From Megascapheus bottae (Eukaryota > Chordata > Mammalia > Rodentia > Geomyidae), in assembly GCA_024803745.1 (NCBI GenBank), contig JANJXV010000130.1, positions 548,501-612,500 of the forward strand: a stretch of 64,000 nucleotides of DNA, given 5' to 3'. Positions within the stretch are counted from its first letter, which is position 1, and each line of letters starts with the position of its first letter. Both the position numbers and the translations under genes were made by a program. Positions 33,455 to 45,905 of this stretch are shown here, in pieces. The notes beneath the pieces were generated by a model that was given only the letters and a program-made list of their open reading frames with translations, was not told where the DNA came from and did not search any database.

Positions 33455-35164
33455 CTGTGTGTTGATTTAAAGGGAAGTGGGTAGGATTGGATAAGGAATG
33501 TTGATGCATTTTTTTTTTAAGGACGATCGAAGTCTGAAGAGTGCTGGGTGATTTTTACAGAGTTACAATCTGGAGTAAGCAAACTGTCATTGGTTCTTAG
33601 CTCTGTTGTGTGGGTTAGGAAATCTCAGAAGGGGGTGTTTAAGCAACTCACCCCCTTATTAGTGATTTCTATACATTATTTGCACAAAAGACTTACGTTG
33701 TTTTGAACCTACATAGAAGGTAAACTGAGTACACACTATGTGTAGTTGTCTCAACTATTAAGTCTGTTATGTAGACTCATCACCTCCAATTGGCCTTCCT
33801 TCTTCCTTCCCAAGATAGGATAGCAACCTTGGTGAGTCCAATTTTAAAGTGGTGGCCTTTCAGTTCCTTCCATTTTCCCACAAATAACATGATGGCTTTG
33901 AAAGGTCCACAGTAAACAGGTGTGTGCAGCTGTACGCTACCTTTCATTCATTCTGGTAGCTGCCCAGGAGTGTTAGTCCAGGGCCAAGGGATAGTTGTAT
34001 CTTTAGTTTTATGGGTTTTTTTTTAACTTCTAAAAACAGAGACTGGGGGTGTCAGGGGAAAGGGGAGGAAGACATAAGGAGAAAGAGAGGAAAAGGAGAG
34101 AGTAGTCTTGCCATGTGACTGGCTGGTCCTGTTAATGTAATGAGGAGGTCCTGGCAAGTTGATGTTTTTCTCATATCAGAGCAATGGGGGACGGAGGGAG
34201 TAGTTAAAAGTGGTAAGAACAAAACAGACACACAGAGAAGATCTCATTTAATAGCTAGAAGAAAAAAAAGTCCTCGTGGAATTTAAGTGTGGCTGTTCCC
34301 GTGTGCTTCTGGAACCTAAGTAATGTATAACAAATCTTCTCCTTTTGTCTCTGCTAATCTGCGTAACTCACAGCCCAAAGATCTTAAGCCATCATAATTT
34401 GGTATAGACTATGAGGAGGGGAAGGAATGCAAAGAAACAGGAATCCTCTGGCAGGCACCACGTAGCGATTTATAATCCAGGAAACGCGACAGAAGTTATC
34501 TGAGGCTGACAGTCAGACACAGGTCAACTTGAAACCCACACTCAGAAAGCTGTTCCCTGCCAACCATCATCATCTTTGCTTTTGATCAGTGCAAATGAAA
34601 CACGAATATGTCATCTGGGAATTTGTCAGGTGTCTCTCCACCGATCAGAATCACCAATCCTGTCTTAGAACTAGAAGAGATCTTAGAAGACTCAGGGAGA
34701 GATTGTCAAGGTCATGCCCTTCAAGACCCAGGCAGGGTCCCAGCTGTCACGTAGTCATCCTCTCCTGACTTCTCCCCTTACTTGTGGCTTAGGGAGGGAG
34801 AAAAAGAGTTCTTCTCGCCCATCCAAGCCAGCGTGGAGCCATTTCCATACTCCTGGCTATCCATGAGGACTAAGGTACATTCCAATTACCATATTTAATC
34901 CTCACATCTCTCCATAAAGGTGGGTGGGAAGGAAAGGTCAGAACTCTGAATACAAAAAAAAGGAAAAAGTTCACTGGGGCATGTGCTTTGAAAGTGTCTC
35001 TAAAAGAAAAACGCTTACCAAAAAAAAAAACTAGGTCATTGAATTGAAATGCAACAGGATCCTCATTAAAAGTTGGATGTTTCCTCATAAGAATCCCCAA
35101 AAGAGAGGGATGTGAGAAGGACATTCTATTTTGGGGGGAGATTATAGGAAAAAGTTGGGGCTTT
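33455..35164. other. Unique sequence, nothing recognised
   Basis: Contains a purine-rich stretch at 34040-34110. The 102-codon minus-strand frame at 34870-35178 is Phe-rich and has no recognised domain. Confidence 0.4.
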
Positions 35165-35320
35165 GGAGCTGGACCCATTTGAGTTCAAAGTTTATTTTAG
35201 TGTTGTTGCTTGGTTAGTTTAGTGGTCTCCAGCCAACCATAACCCTTTTCTGAACCTCAACTTACCTTCGCAACACTTTTAAATGGAGTTAAAATGCCTA
35301 GTTCATTGGGTTGATTTAAA
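35165..35320 (+). repeat. MIR fragment
   Basis: It contains 'ggagctggacccatttgagt', 'ctgaacctcaacttaccttc' and 'gcctagttcattgggttg', in MIR order on plus. Confidence 0.6.
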
Positions 35321-35333
35321 AAAAAAAAAACGA

Positions 35334-35560
35334 AGCCGGTTGCAGTGGCTCACGCCTGTCATCCTAGCTACTCAGGAGGCTGAGATCTGAGGATCAAGGT
35401 TCAAAGCCATCCCAGGCACAAAAGGACCCGAGACTCTTATCTCCAATTAACCTCTAGAAAATGGGAAGTGGGGCTTGGCTCAAGGGTAGGGCAGTAGCCT
35501 TGAGCTGAAGGGTTCAAGGACAGCACCCAGGCTGAGTACAAACCCCACAACCCCCACACA
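35334..35560 (+). mobile_element. 7SL-head/Geo SINE
   Basis: Well preserved head 'gcagtggctcacgcctgtca', 'ctactcaggaggctgagatc' and 'caaggttcaaagccatccc', then 'cttatctccaattaacctc', and a Geo half with 'gagctgaagggttcaagga'. A CA-rich tail follows. It is preceded by an A12 run at 35319-35330, which may be half of a target site. Confidence 0.92.
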
Positions 35561-36544
35561 CCTACACACACATACACAAATACGATTCTTATGATAGGTC
35601 TGCAAAGTGTCTAGCCCACAGCATATGCTCAAGGAAATGGTGGGATCTTCTTTCCATACACCATGAACCTCTGGCATGATCCCAAAATGACATATATCTT
35701 ATTCCCAGACATGGGTGGGTCTGTGTTCCACTTTTTGATTGGATAGTGCTATGAAATTACATCACCTTTCAGTCCTCAGTTTTCTTCTCTGTTAGAAAAC
35801 ACTACTACTACTAATAATAATAGCACAACCTCCAGGAAGCAGACGTTGATGTTTTCCTGCCCCACATCCACTTTTTCTTCCTTTCTTCATGGCATCATGT
35901 AGCTCTTGGGACACCTTTCCTAAGTGGACTGACCCCACCCTCAGCTCCAAAAGTGACCTGCTTCAGGTAGAAGGAATTCCATTCAGCTCATGGGCTCAAG
36001 GCTCACCATGGGGCATTATTTTGACCAATGAACACGAACAAGGGATTTCTGGGAAAAGTTTCACCCTCTCAACAGTCTCTTATTTCGGGATGTCATCTGG
36101 TCTGTATCCCCTAATGTTCAGGACTGCCACATACACTTGGTGGCTAGCCCATGGGTAAAGCCAACATGGGGCAAAACAAAAGAGAGACACTGAAACAAAA
36201 TTGCAAACTCTGGGTCCTCTGATCCCCTGCATCAGCCTACACAGAAGAAGGAATCTTGTCTGAGTTTCCTGTTCCAGATAGCAATAAATGACATCATCAT
36301 TTGAAATATCTGAACTTGCCATTTCTGTCAAAAGCATCTGATCTCAGAGCATTCTCGATTATGAAGTGACACATACATCGTTCGTTTCCAGTCAACTGTT
36401 GTGCCCGGCAACTTCACTAACAAATGATTAGCTCTTGTCACAAATGTCTTCTTTTCTAGCCTCTTTTCTAGCCAGATCACTGCTTGCAGTATTTGTTTTT
36501 CTTCAAATGGCAGCAATGATTTATAAAAATAGTAACATCCCATA
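35561..36544. other. Unique sequence, nothing recognised
   Basis: Contains a short (CTA/TAA) run at 35800-35822. No gene signature. Confidence 0.4.
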
Positions 36545-36715
36545 CTACTTATGGGCCAGACTCAATTTTATGTATACAGCATATTGAATCTTCACAATAA
36601 CCACGTAACATGGATATTATCATCACCTCCATGGCTAGAATGAGGCTCAGAGAGATCAAATGCTTTTTCCCTGAGGTCACACAAATGGTAAGTGACAGGG
36701 ACTAAAGTTCACAGC
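36545..36715 (-). repeat. MIR, long fragment
   Basis: It contains 'tgaatcttcacaataaccac', 'atggatattatcatcacctc', 'aatgaggctcagagagatca' and 'gaggtcacacaaatggtaag', covering most of MIR on minus. Confidence 0.85.
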
Positions 36716-38505
36716 AGAAAGGAGAGGAAGATCACCAAGAAATTTAATCTACTCCACATCCCCCCCCAACCATGTAGAAATTAAATCTAGCCCTTCTTCA
36801 TCTCCCCTAGCAGCTAAGCAAAGTAGAAGGAAGAGAGGAGGAACTGCCATAAAAGTGAAGAGGGAAATGATGTGGCAGCCAGAGATGTGAGCGGGACATA
36901 TCCTCTTACATGGGGACTCAATTGGCTACCTGCAAACTAGAGATGCGAAGCCACAGCTACGAGGCAAGATTATTGTCTGGTCTAAGGAAAACAATTCACA
37001 TTCGATGTGTGGCCTGGAGCCTCAGAAAACTATGGGAGATGAATCATGATAGTACACGAGCCTTATTTTACCTTCCTCCCTGCTTACTGGTCACCTGCTT
37101 TGTCTCATTTAGTGATGACATGCAAACGAAGCAAGACCTGACAGATTGCCTGAATGTCAACCAAATTGGCACTTATCACTTCAATTTAAATCCCCTTTCC
37201 TAGCTCTCCCCACTGAGGAGTCTGATGATAATTCTCTTCTAGGTCTTCATTTCATAAGCAGGGCCAATTTGACTCATTATCTCCCTGTCAGCACAAAGAT
37301 AATGAAAACCAGATGTCATCACTGACTTATCCCTGGCTCAGAACACAATCTGGGATGGAGAGAGAAAGTGAAGGGTGAATTCCCTGGTGGGCAAGCTGTT
37401 AACCTTGAAGACAAAATTCAAGGATTCTGAGACACGCCCAGCCCTCACTAAAGGCTGTCCATCTCTGGCAGCTCCTGGGCAATTCGGGTAAGGACCACGG
37501 AAGCCAGGACACAAACAGTACAGCCAAAAGAGCTTTGGATAAACAATATGATACGAGACACTATCAAATAACATATACAACACACACACAAGGGTAAAAA
37601 AAATCAAGTGCATCATGGAAGGGGTTGGGGGGGATTGTTTTTCTCCTATTAGCTTTGTTGATAAAATAAATAACTTTTGTTTTAAAGTGTGTTTGCTGTG
37701 CAAGTATCCTAAAGTTTCTTTCCATCTTTTGAGTTCAGGATTCTTCAAAGATGGCACATGATCTTGTCCGCTATGCAGAGTAAGGGAACAGTGCTAAAAA
37801 GTCATTAATATCTTTGAGGGAGTAGATTTAGCAGGCGCTTGAAATGGCCTTTCAAGAGCTTGCCTTTCTTCTGTTCCCTCTCTCCTCTGTCTCTGGCTCT
37901 GTTTGTCTAGCTCTCTCATCATCATCCTGTGGCAATACCTCAGGTGAGAAGACAACACTGCTGTTCTGACACTGAATGTCTTCATCCAGCCGAACATGCA
38001 CCCAGGTCCCTGCCCTCCCCTCTTCCTCCCCCTGGCCAGAACACTTGATAGACCTCACAAGAGAAAAAAAATGGTGTTATTATTCAGCCGCTTGAAGTAG
38101 CCAGTCTCTTCCAAACCATTTCATCCGTCACATCTTCTCGACTGTCAGAAAAAGACATATTGCAAACAATAGCAATTGTGTCCTTTGTGAGGGGGGAAAA
38201 TAAAAGAATTGTAAAGGTCTGTCCATATCCATGGGAACCTTTGTTGTCAAGGGCACTGCATGTTTTGAGGCCTCCTATCTCAGTGTTCCTGATGGGCTGC
38301 AGGGGAAAGGGTGGGCTCCAACATCACAGCTAGGTTCAGCGCAGAAGCAAGAGACAAGATGAAAAGGCCATCACAAATGAGGGAGTCTGGCCCATTTCTC
38401 TGAGCTGTGGAGTGCCAACTACAGAAACATGGCAGACAGAAGTCATTCCTGAAGAAAATCACTACGGAAACTCTTGCACTCGTTCAATTGGAGGGATCCA
38501 TTCTC
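36716..38505. other. Unique sequence, nothing recognised
   Basis: Mixed composition; 36800-37330 has few simple repeats and several ATTA/TAAT words. Minus-strand frames near 37852-38058 are Glu/Arg-rich but match no family that I know. Confidence 0.35.
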
Positions 38506-38506
38506 T

Positions 38507-38520
38507 CCACCAGATGGCAT
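38507..38520 (+). promoter_or_regulatory. CTCF core motif, candidate
   Basis: CCACCAGATGGCAT matches 13 of 14 positions of the CTCF core (C-C-A-S-Y-A-G-R-K-G-G-C-R-S), failing only at the last base. It is in unique sequence. Occupancy is unknown. Confidence 0.45.
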
Positions 38521-38962
38521 CTTTGGTTGTTTAAAGGGTGGCAAGCAGGATTCCACACAAAACTTTAATAACAATGACTTTGTCCAGCAGCAATGAAAAG
38601 GGATTTTTTTTTAATTTAAAGGGCTACTGGGTTAAGAAACTCACTTCCAGTGGGTTTGTTGCAATGGGGGAACTATGGCAGAACCTGGAAGTTGGTCTAC
38701 CTGACGTCCTCATGGGCTTCTGAGATAACACTTGTTTAGAAGAAGGGAAGGCCTGGCAGCCAAAGCTTCAGCTCTGTTGATGTCAGGTTTTCATGTGGCA
38801 ACAGATTTCCCCATGGCAGTTCAAGGCCATTCAAGTCTTATTTTCAATCCAGTCCTTTGATTTTATTTTTCTCATCGATGCCCAGTGTATATGTCTGTAG
38901 CATGCTCATATGTGTGTGTGTATATTTCTGCACATATCCACAAAGAATTCATGCATGTGTGT

Positions 38963-38964
<2 letters not shown>

Positions 38965-39005
<41 letters not shown>
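38965..39005. repeat. (AC)n microsatellite
   Basis: About 20 uninterrupted AC units. Confidence 0.97.
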
Positions 39006-39008
<3 letters not shown>

Positions 39009-42000
39009 CCCTTGCACCAACAAGCACTCATAATGTTCCCCTCTCTTGTTCCTCCCACCTCTGTACACATCAGCCTAACTTATAACTTCCATTTCAAGGC
39101 TGGACAACTTTCTTTGGTTCCCTAAAGCTACCCAGGTGGCAGGTAAGAAATATCCAAGAATTTGAGTTCCTAAAAGCTGTTCTCAGCCACCAGGACAGTT
39201 GGGGACTGGGTTTATCAATAGCCCAGGAAGCAAAAAATCAATGGCAAAGTGACAATAAACAACTACACACACCTATCAAGCTGGCCAATCAGAGATACCT
39301 CTTCAAATGAGCTACAAATGATTGGCTTCAGGGAAGAACACGGGATATAAGCTGGACTAGTCAGACTTCTTTGTGGGTCTTCTAATTTGAATATAAGGAG
39401 TCGGGGTGGGGATTTCTTGCCAAACTGGTCAAATAGAAATTTGATGTATCCAGTCATAGGGAGCCTGAATTAAGAGATATAGAAAGACTCCCTGCCAATC
39501 CCCCCAAAAACTGTTCCTTCATCCCTCTTTCCTATATCCAGGTACTTCCTTTATGTACCTCTTTTTGCTTAAGCCTGTTTCAGATAGACTTGGTCACTTA
39601 TAACTCCTGCAACCCCAGCAGGTCTTTCCAAGGAAAATGTTAAGCTTCTTTAGGCCGAACCACAGCGTCCTGTGCCAACGTATCTTTGTCCCAATAGGAT
39701 ATATTTAGAATTAAAGGATGGAAATTTATTTTGGGTATGGCCTCCCAGATTTATGGAGGTTGAGAAGCCCCACAGCCAGCCACCTGCAAACTGGAGAATA
39801 AGACAAACCAGTGCCAAAATTCTGTCCATGTACAAAGAAAACAGCCCTTGTGTCCAAAAGCTGAATGTCCTCGACCAAGAAGAGAGAGAAAACAAAATCT
39901 CCCTTTCTTCCTTTTGTTCCTCTCCAGGGTCCCTCTGTGGACTGAATAATGTTCACCCGCATGCATGAGAAAGGGTCTTCTTAAGTCAGTCCACTGATTT
40001 AAACTGGAATTGCCTCTGGAAAAACGTCCATAGACACATGTGGGAAGGATGCCATCTCATCTGACTTGGCGTGCCTATGGCCAGTAAAATTGATAATGAA
40101 GTTGATTGTCATATGTTGAAAAGACCACAAAAACACAGTGATCCACTAGCCAAACCTGGAAGAGATTGAAGCATGATGTAGCTGATGCCTAGAAGGAAGA
40201 GCTCGCTGTGTGGTAGATATTAGATTTGAGAATGGTGATGAGAAGAAATGAACCACGGGAAGATCCAGAATATTCCAGGAGAGAGCTTGGAGGAGCAGAA
40301 AGAAAGCATGGTGGCTAGACAAGGGAGAAAAGCGCAAGGGTCCACATCAACTGGCTACATTTAAGCTCTATAGGAATCGTTCTCTAGTTCTCAGGGTCTC
40401 CCCTATCCTGGACCTCAGTTTCCCCGTGCTTGTATCAAAAAAGTTAAACTAGACAAAGAATAAGCACAACGCTGGTTCTATGGTTTGCATTTTCTGAAAT
40501 CATAGGATTCAAATCCAGTTTCCCCCACTTAAGCCCTAAGAAAATACCCCCAGCATCATGTGTCACATTGCAAGCCCTGAGCGTGAGACGGTGAAAGACA
40601 CAGCTTAAGCTAGGGGTTTTCAGTGTGTTCTCTCAGATATGCGGGTTTGTCTAAATGTAAACAAAGCAGTTTTTACAGGTAAGAGGCTAGATTTTTCTGA
40701 CTCCAGGTTTTTCCAAGAATTTCAGATACACAAGGATGCTTGTAAAAAACAACTTCCTACCTGTGTTTTGAAAAGTACTCCCCTTTAAAAATAAAATGAC
40801 AGGAAGTGCTCACTGTGAAGGTGTCGGGAGAAACTAGTTAATTATCTCTCCCTTTCTCTGTCTCTCTTTCCCTCTCCTCCCACCCTCTCTGAGATAGGAT
40901 CTTGCATCTTTACTATCATGACCAAATACATTCTGCTTACAAAGCATGATGACAAAGAAGCAAAGCAGAACGTATTTGGTCCAAGAAGTAATAGAAGACA
41001 AAGATAAAAATCAACTGAAGACCTCTGCCCCTCTTTTTCTCTCACACACACACACCTCAAATACTCCCCTCAGATAGACCCAAGCACAACAGATGTACAA
41101 CTGCTAATGATGCTCACTAACACAAGCTTCTATTCAAAGGCTTTCAACCCAAGTATTGATGTGACACACCCCTGTTCACACATGCGTACATATTCTTATG
41201 TGTCTGAGTACATCTGTGAAAAGCAAGCAAATCTACTCAGGTGCTTACGTATACATCCAAACGCAAAACTTACATGTGCCTGCCCTAAGGAGCTCACATA
41301 CTCACAAATGCACACATGATACAAACAAACCTATAACTTAACAGCAAAGTTGTGATTTGCATGCATCTAGGCTTGCCCTTAAATCCTGAGATACACAGAC
41401 ATCTGAAGACATGAGACAGGCCCACATACGTGAATACATATTCAACTAGGGATGTAGACATACAATACACACAATCTCACTACCTCCTGGTACACACAAC
41501 ACACAGACACAATCACTGTACCAGCATGCATGCGTGTGCACACACACACACAAGTTCATATTGCTTCCTGAATGACCTAAACAACAGAAATATAATTATT
41601 AAAAGGTTAGGCATGCATTTTGCTTCTGCTTTGTGGCTTTTTTTTCTGCTCTTAAATAGAAAAATCAATCATATCAAAGCGAGGGAAGTAGTAATAAAAT
41701 AAGATGCAGGCTCCTTGAAACTAAAGGCCTGGTGTCCATGTCTGTGAAGAAAAGGAGGCTGAGGTCGGGTTCTACCGGGAACTAACTGGCTGGGGGATGG
41801 GAGGGTTTCATCAATTTCTGGCCAGAGGGAGTCATTCGGTCCCACACCTTCATATTAATTGCATCTCACATTTGTGATTCCTTTTAACTTTTGGGAGGAG
41901 TGGAGGGGTGGAACACTCTCTTTCAAGTCTGCATTCCCTTTGGATTCTCCCATCTCACACAGGGGTGAGGGGTGCAGTTGAAGAGGTCTGTGGTAGTACG

Positions 42001-42188
42001 TGCCTATCTGCAGTCTAAGACCTGCCGTACTGGGCTCCCTTCATTCCTTCACCCCCAAAACAACCCACATACTCCAAGAAGACATTTTGATTGACTCAGA
42101 AAATGGGTTGCAATTTGACCCAATGAGATGAGCAGCAACTAACTGCTTACAGGAAGTGGGCTTTCTTGCTCTATGGGTAGCTCTGCCA
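39006..42188. other. Unique sequence, nothing recognised
   Basis: About 3 kb without an identifiable SINE. 39930-40090 recalls an old repeat ('ggactgaataatgttcaccc' and 'cctctggaaaaacgtccat'). AC-rich words are scattered at 41040-41560. Open frames up to 98 codons at 39650-39968 occur on both strands. Confidence 0.35.
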
Positions 42189-42189
42189 T

Positions 42190-42358
42190 AGTGTGAAGCC
42201 AGTCTGGGCAGGAGTGAGACTCTTACCTCAGATTAACCACCAAAAAAAAAGCCAAAAGTGGAGATGTGGATCGAGTGGTAGAGTGCCAGGCTTCAGAAAA
42301 AACAAAAGTTCAAGGACAGCACCCAGGCTCTCAATTCAAGCCTCAGGTCCAGCATGTA
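42190..42358 (+). mobile_element. 7SL-head/Geo SINE, 5'-truncated
   Basis: It begins in the middle of the head ('gaagccagtctgggcaggag'), then 'ctcagattaaccaccaaaa' and a full Geo half ending 'cctcaggtccagca'. A CA repeat follows at its tail. Confidence 0.9.
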
Positions 42359-42365
42359 TGCATGT

Positions 42366-42369
<4 letters not shown>

Positions 42370-42419
<50 letters not shown>
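42370..42419. repeat. (CA)n microsatellite
   Basis: About 25 perfect CA units between two SINEs; likely grown from the tail of the upstream copy. Confidence 0.97.
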
Positions 42420-42421
<2 letters not shown>

Positions 42422-42435
42422 AGTGAAACATTTTT

Positions 42436-42625
42436 TTTTGCCAGCCCTGGGCTTGAGCTCAGGGCCTGAGCACTGTCCTTGGACTTTCTCAAGGCTAGAG
42501 CTCTACCACTTGAGCCTCAGCACCACTTCCGGCTTTTTTTCTATGTATGTGGTACCGAGGAATTGAACCCGGGTCTTCATGCATGCTAGGCAAGCACTTT
42601 AACCACTAGGCCAAACTCCCAGCCC
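42436..42625 (-). mobile_element. IDL-Geo SINE, near-intact
   Basis: Full length on minus with A box TGGCCTAGTGG and B box GGGTTCAATTCC. Flanked by 'aacattttt' at 42427-42435 and 42626-42634, a short but exact duplication. Nearly identical in sequence to the young copy at 33249. Confidence 0.93.
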
Positions 42626-42635
42626 AACATTTTTA

Positions 42636-43110
42636 ATTCTCTATTTTTATACAAAATAAACTTTTAATTCAGTAGAAGCTATATTTTAAATTCTGAGTGT
42701 AGGTCTCTTTCCTTGATGATGAACATACAGAGGGGTGTTGTCCCACATGTGAGTTCTTGGCCATGTTATCAGAGGGTAAAGAAACAATTCGATAAGCACT
42801 TTATCCTTAAACTATCACATCTAGTGCATTACACACATTTCCCATGGATGATACTTGCAACCTCCCATGGGTTGGTGGAGACATCATTCCATCTTGAATC
42901 TCGGAGCGCTTGTAAAATCTCTCTTGCAGTTAAAGCAACCTGAATTGGGTTTTCAACTCCCTCCAGGCATCAGATATCGGATATGAAATTGGTATTAACT
43001 CTGAACTAGGTTGAAAGTTTCCTTTTGAAACTTTCAAAAGAGAAGGAGATGCAAACTTGAAAACCCAGGTTTTTTTTTCACTGCCTCACCCTTAAGCAAT
43101 CCCAACCAGT
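42636..43110. other. Unique sequence, nothing recognised
   Basis: Contains a near-palindrome 'gaaagtttccttttgaaact' around 43013-43035. No gene signature. Confidence 0.35.
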
Positions 43111-43111
43111 T

Positions 43112-43190
43112 GGCTAGTGTTCGTTGTCATTTTACAGATGAGGAAACTGAGGCTCAGGAAGGTAGTTAGTAGAGGAAGCCACAACTTCTA
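43112..43190 (-). repeat. MIR fragment
   Basis: It contains 'cattttacagatgaggaaac' and 'tgaggctcaggaaggtagtt', the most conserved MIR segment, on minus. Confidence 0.85.
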
Positions 43191-43725
43191 CCTCATTTTA
43201 ATTCTAAAAAGGCATGATTTTCTTTTTTACCTTACTGTACCGGAGTCCATAAACAAACACCACACACCACAAGAAATGTGGAGTTCAGACAATAAGGAAG
43301 CGAACCAGAGGTGAAACCAAAGGCTCTCCTCTCTCACTGACTTCAACACACTGAACTCTCATGCTCCCTGAACCTTCTGGAGACTCCAGCCCATGCATGA
43401 CCTCTTCCAGGCCAACTCCTTAACCTGAAGACCGCTCTTGAGGAATTGTGTGCTTCGTTTTGATGGGGGTACCCTCACTTGGTTCCTGGGGACATGGATG
43501 ATAAGGAGATACAAATGCACCGATTTCAAATTCCAGCCCTCCCTCCTCCCCAGATCTCTCACCTTGCTTCACAGATGTTTACAAGATGCTGGACTAGTAC
43601 AGAGTGGCAAGGGGTGGGGTGTGCCTCACCAGCTGCTGCTCACATAGGACATTTTTTTATTCCATAGAGAAATGCATTTAGGGGGTATATGAAGGGCCCT
43701 TCAAGTAATCTACATATACTAAGGG

Positions 43726-43785
43726 GTATGAGTGTGCGTGCATGCGTGTGTGTGCGTGCATGCGTGTGTGTGTATACACGAGTGT
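43726..43785. repeat. (GT)n with GCGTGCAT units
   Basis: Two imperfect copies of a 'tgcgtgcatgcgtgtgtg' unit, alternating purine and pyrimidine throughout. Confidence 0.88.
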
Positions 43786-44159
43786 GTCATGGGGGTGGAA
43801 ACTAATAGCAATAGAACATCTGGAGCCCTCAAAATGGTATTCTTGTTCTTAGTTATTTATTTGCCTCACAGTTGCTAGCTAGGTACTCAACTGCTGGGGT
43901 CATGCGTGCCTCCAGCTCATTCATGTGCTGGTTACTGGTCAACATAGGGTCCTACATTAAGTCAGGGGCCTGCCCAAGTTGTGATACTCCACTGTGCACT
44001 TGCCTAGGGTCCCTGGCGATGAGAGGAAGTATCATACCCAGCTACAGTGCTGAATAAGTGAGTGAATGAATGAATGAATCTCTACTGATGCTCAATGAAG
44101 GAAAACTGATGGTTTTAAAGCAAACCTAAATGGCTCAAATGGGGGTGCCAAATGTGTGC

Positions 44160-44272
44160 CACTGACTGAGATACTCAGGAACTCTTTCCAATCTGGCTGG
44201 CCTTTTATAGCAATTTCCTGATCTCCGCCTCTTAAGTAGCTAAATTTACAGGCATGAGCCATGCCCATCTCA
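44160..44272 (-). mobile_element. B1-type SINE fragment
   Basis: On minus: 'gggcatggctcatgcctgta', then 'ttagctacttaagaggcgga' and 'gccagccagattgg'. Diverged, about 110 bp. Confidence 0.65.
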
Positions 44273-44764
44273 AAATGGTGTTCTTAGTGTGTGATTGAGC
44301 CTAAGAAGACATCCAGGAAATAGCAAGGCTGAGATAATGTGGGCAGATAAAGGGGTTCAAGCGAGGGTCCCAATTCCCCAAGGCCAGGTACACTTACCAA
44401 AATACGATTCCAATAAAGGAGGATATTTGATTCCAACAAAAAAATTGCCTTTGCTGTTCAGTGAGGTAAAACTGATTCTTTTAAACTGAAGTGGCTAGAC
44501 GTGGGCTGCATCGTCAGCCCTTTGCCTTTGCCTTTATTCATTCATCATTCACTTATTCAGAAACTTTTTTTTCCTGTACGTTAAATCTGTTCCTAGGAAT
44601 AGAGACAAACTGCTAGCCCTGTAGCCATGTAATGATTTGGAATGTTTGCAATGGTTTCAAATTATTTCATTGGGATTTTATAAGCCAGGGAATCTGTGTT
44701 CCAATGTCTAAAAAAGTAGGCAACAAAATCACATCGCATGAATTTTAAAAGTTATTCCACCACT

Positions 44765-44915
44765 CATTCACAAAGAGCCTCCATTTCCACATCTGCTAAG
44801 CAAGCAAATGAAAATTCCCCAGGGTGGTAGTAAGGATTAAATAGTAAACAACAACCATTCAGTGTTAGCAGTGTGCTTAGTTATAATAAGTACTTAACTT
44901 TTAGTTATTACTACC
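44765..44915 (+). repeat. MIR, 3' half
   Basis: It contains 'tccatttccacatctgctaa', 'gggtggtagtaaggattaaa' and 'taataagtacttaac', in MIR order on plus. Confidence 0.75.
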
Positions 44916-45243
44916 CACTAGAATATTCTACCTGAATACAAGTTGCTTCTCAGCACTTGGTCTAGAGTGACAAATGTTAGTCCTAACTCTCAAATACAAG
45001 CTCTTTATTTTCTAATGAGGAGCTTTGCTAAAAGAAAAAATAAAATGAAAAGAAATCCCATGGAAGGAAAAGTGACGGTTCTTCATTTAAATCTAGGAAA
45101 GCTTGATTAAGTCTCTTATAAGGCCTTATAAGGCAGGAAAACAAAGGGCACATGAGGATGAATAAGAATAAACCCAAAATGGCACATATTTTCTCTAGAT
45201 CTTCATAGATGGATATGAGAAACTGCTAAGGATTGAGGCATTT

Positions 45244-45437
45244 TTATTTATTTATTTTTTTATTGTAATTAGTAAAAGGGTCACATGATATTTGCCAGAT
45301 AGAAGGTGCATTAATTCACATACATTGATACTCTTTCACATGTCTTGGTACCCATTTCTCTCCCCCCCCACACCCCCTACCCGTCTTGGTTTTCCCCCCT
45401 TCCCTATCAAATTTCAAATATCCAAATACAAATAGGA
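45244..45437 (-). mobile_element. 5'-truncated L1 3' end
   Basis: Same family as 2897-3140 and 5085-5308, and it looks the least diverged. On minus it ends 'ctaattacaataaaaaaat' with a TAAA-rich tail, preceded by the G-rich tract seen as C-rich at 45361-45400. 'aggactgaggcat' at 45433-45445 repeats the words 'aggattgaggcatttttat' at 45229-45247, so a target duplication with one mismatch is likely. Confidence 0.75.
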
Positions 45438-45737
45438 CTGAGGCATTTACACATAGACTAGAGCTTGAGACCCTTAGGGGAGGAACCCTAAGGTGTAACT
45501 TCTCTGAACACTATAGACACTTATTGAAATACTATTTAAGGAAATGGAAACATGTTGTTGATATTGGTAGCGGTGGTACTGGTATTTGATTTTACTTTCA
45601 TTTTTTTCTGGGGGGAGTAGAGAGGGATTGTAAAAAGGGAGAGAGAGAGAATGAGCAAATCCAACTATACTATTCAGTATACACTATGCGGAAAATGACC
45701 TATGAACTAGTGGGTGGGGATGGCAGGGGGAAACTGA

Positions 45738-45905
45738 GGAAAGGGGAGGAAAGGGAAGGGAAGGGAAGGGAAGGGAAGGGAAGAGAAGGGAAGGGAAGGG
45801 AAGGGAAGGGAAAGGAAGGGAAAGGAAAGGAAAGGAAAGGAAAGGAAAGGAAAGGAAAGAAAAGGAAAGGAAAGGAAAGGAAAGGAAAGGAAAGGAAAGG
45901 AAAGG
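45738..45905. repeat. (GGGAA)n to (GGAAA)n pentanucleotide array
   Basis: About ten GGGAA-type units (45738-45815) pass into about eighteen GGAAA-type units (45816-45905). The boundary is gradual, with mixed units. The array directly abuts the 5' end of the SINE at 45906. Confidence 0.97.

Noticed and set aside
39128..39142. Second CTCF-like site ('cccaggtggcag')
   Set aside because: Only 11 of 14 core positions match, with the leading CCA lost.
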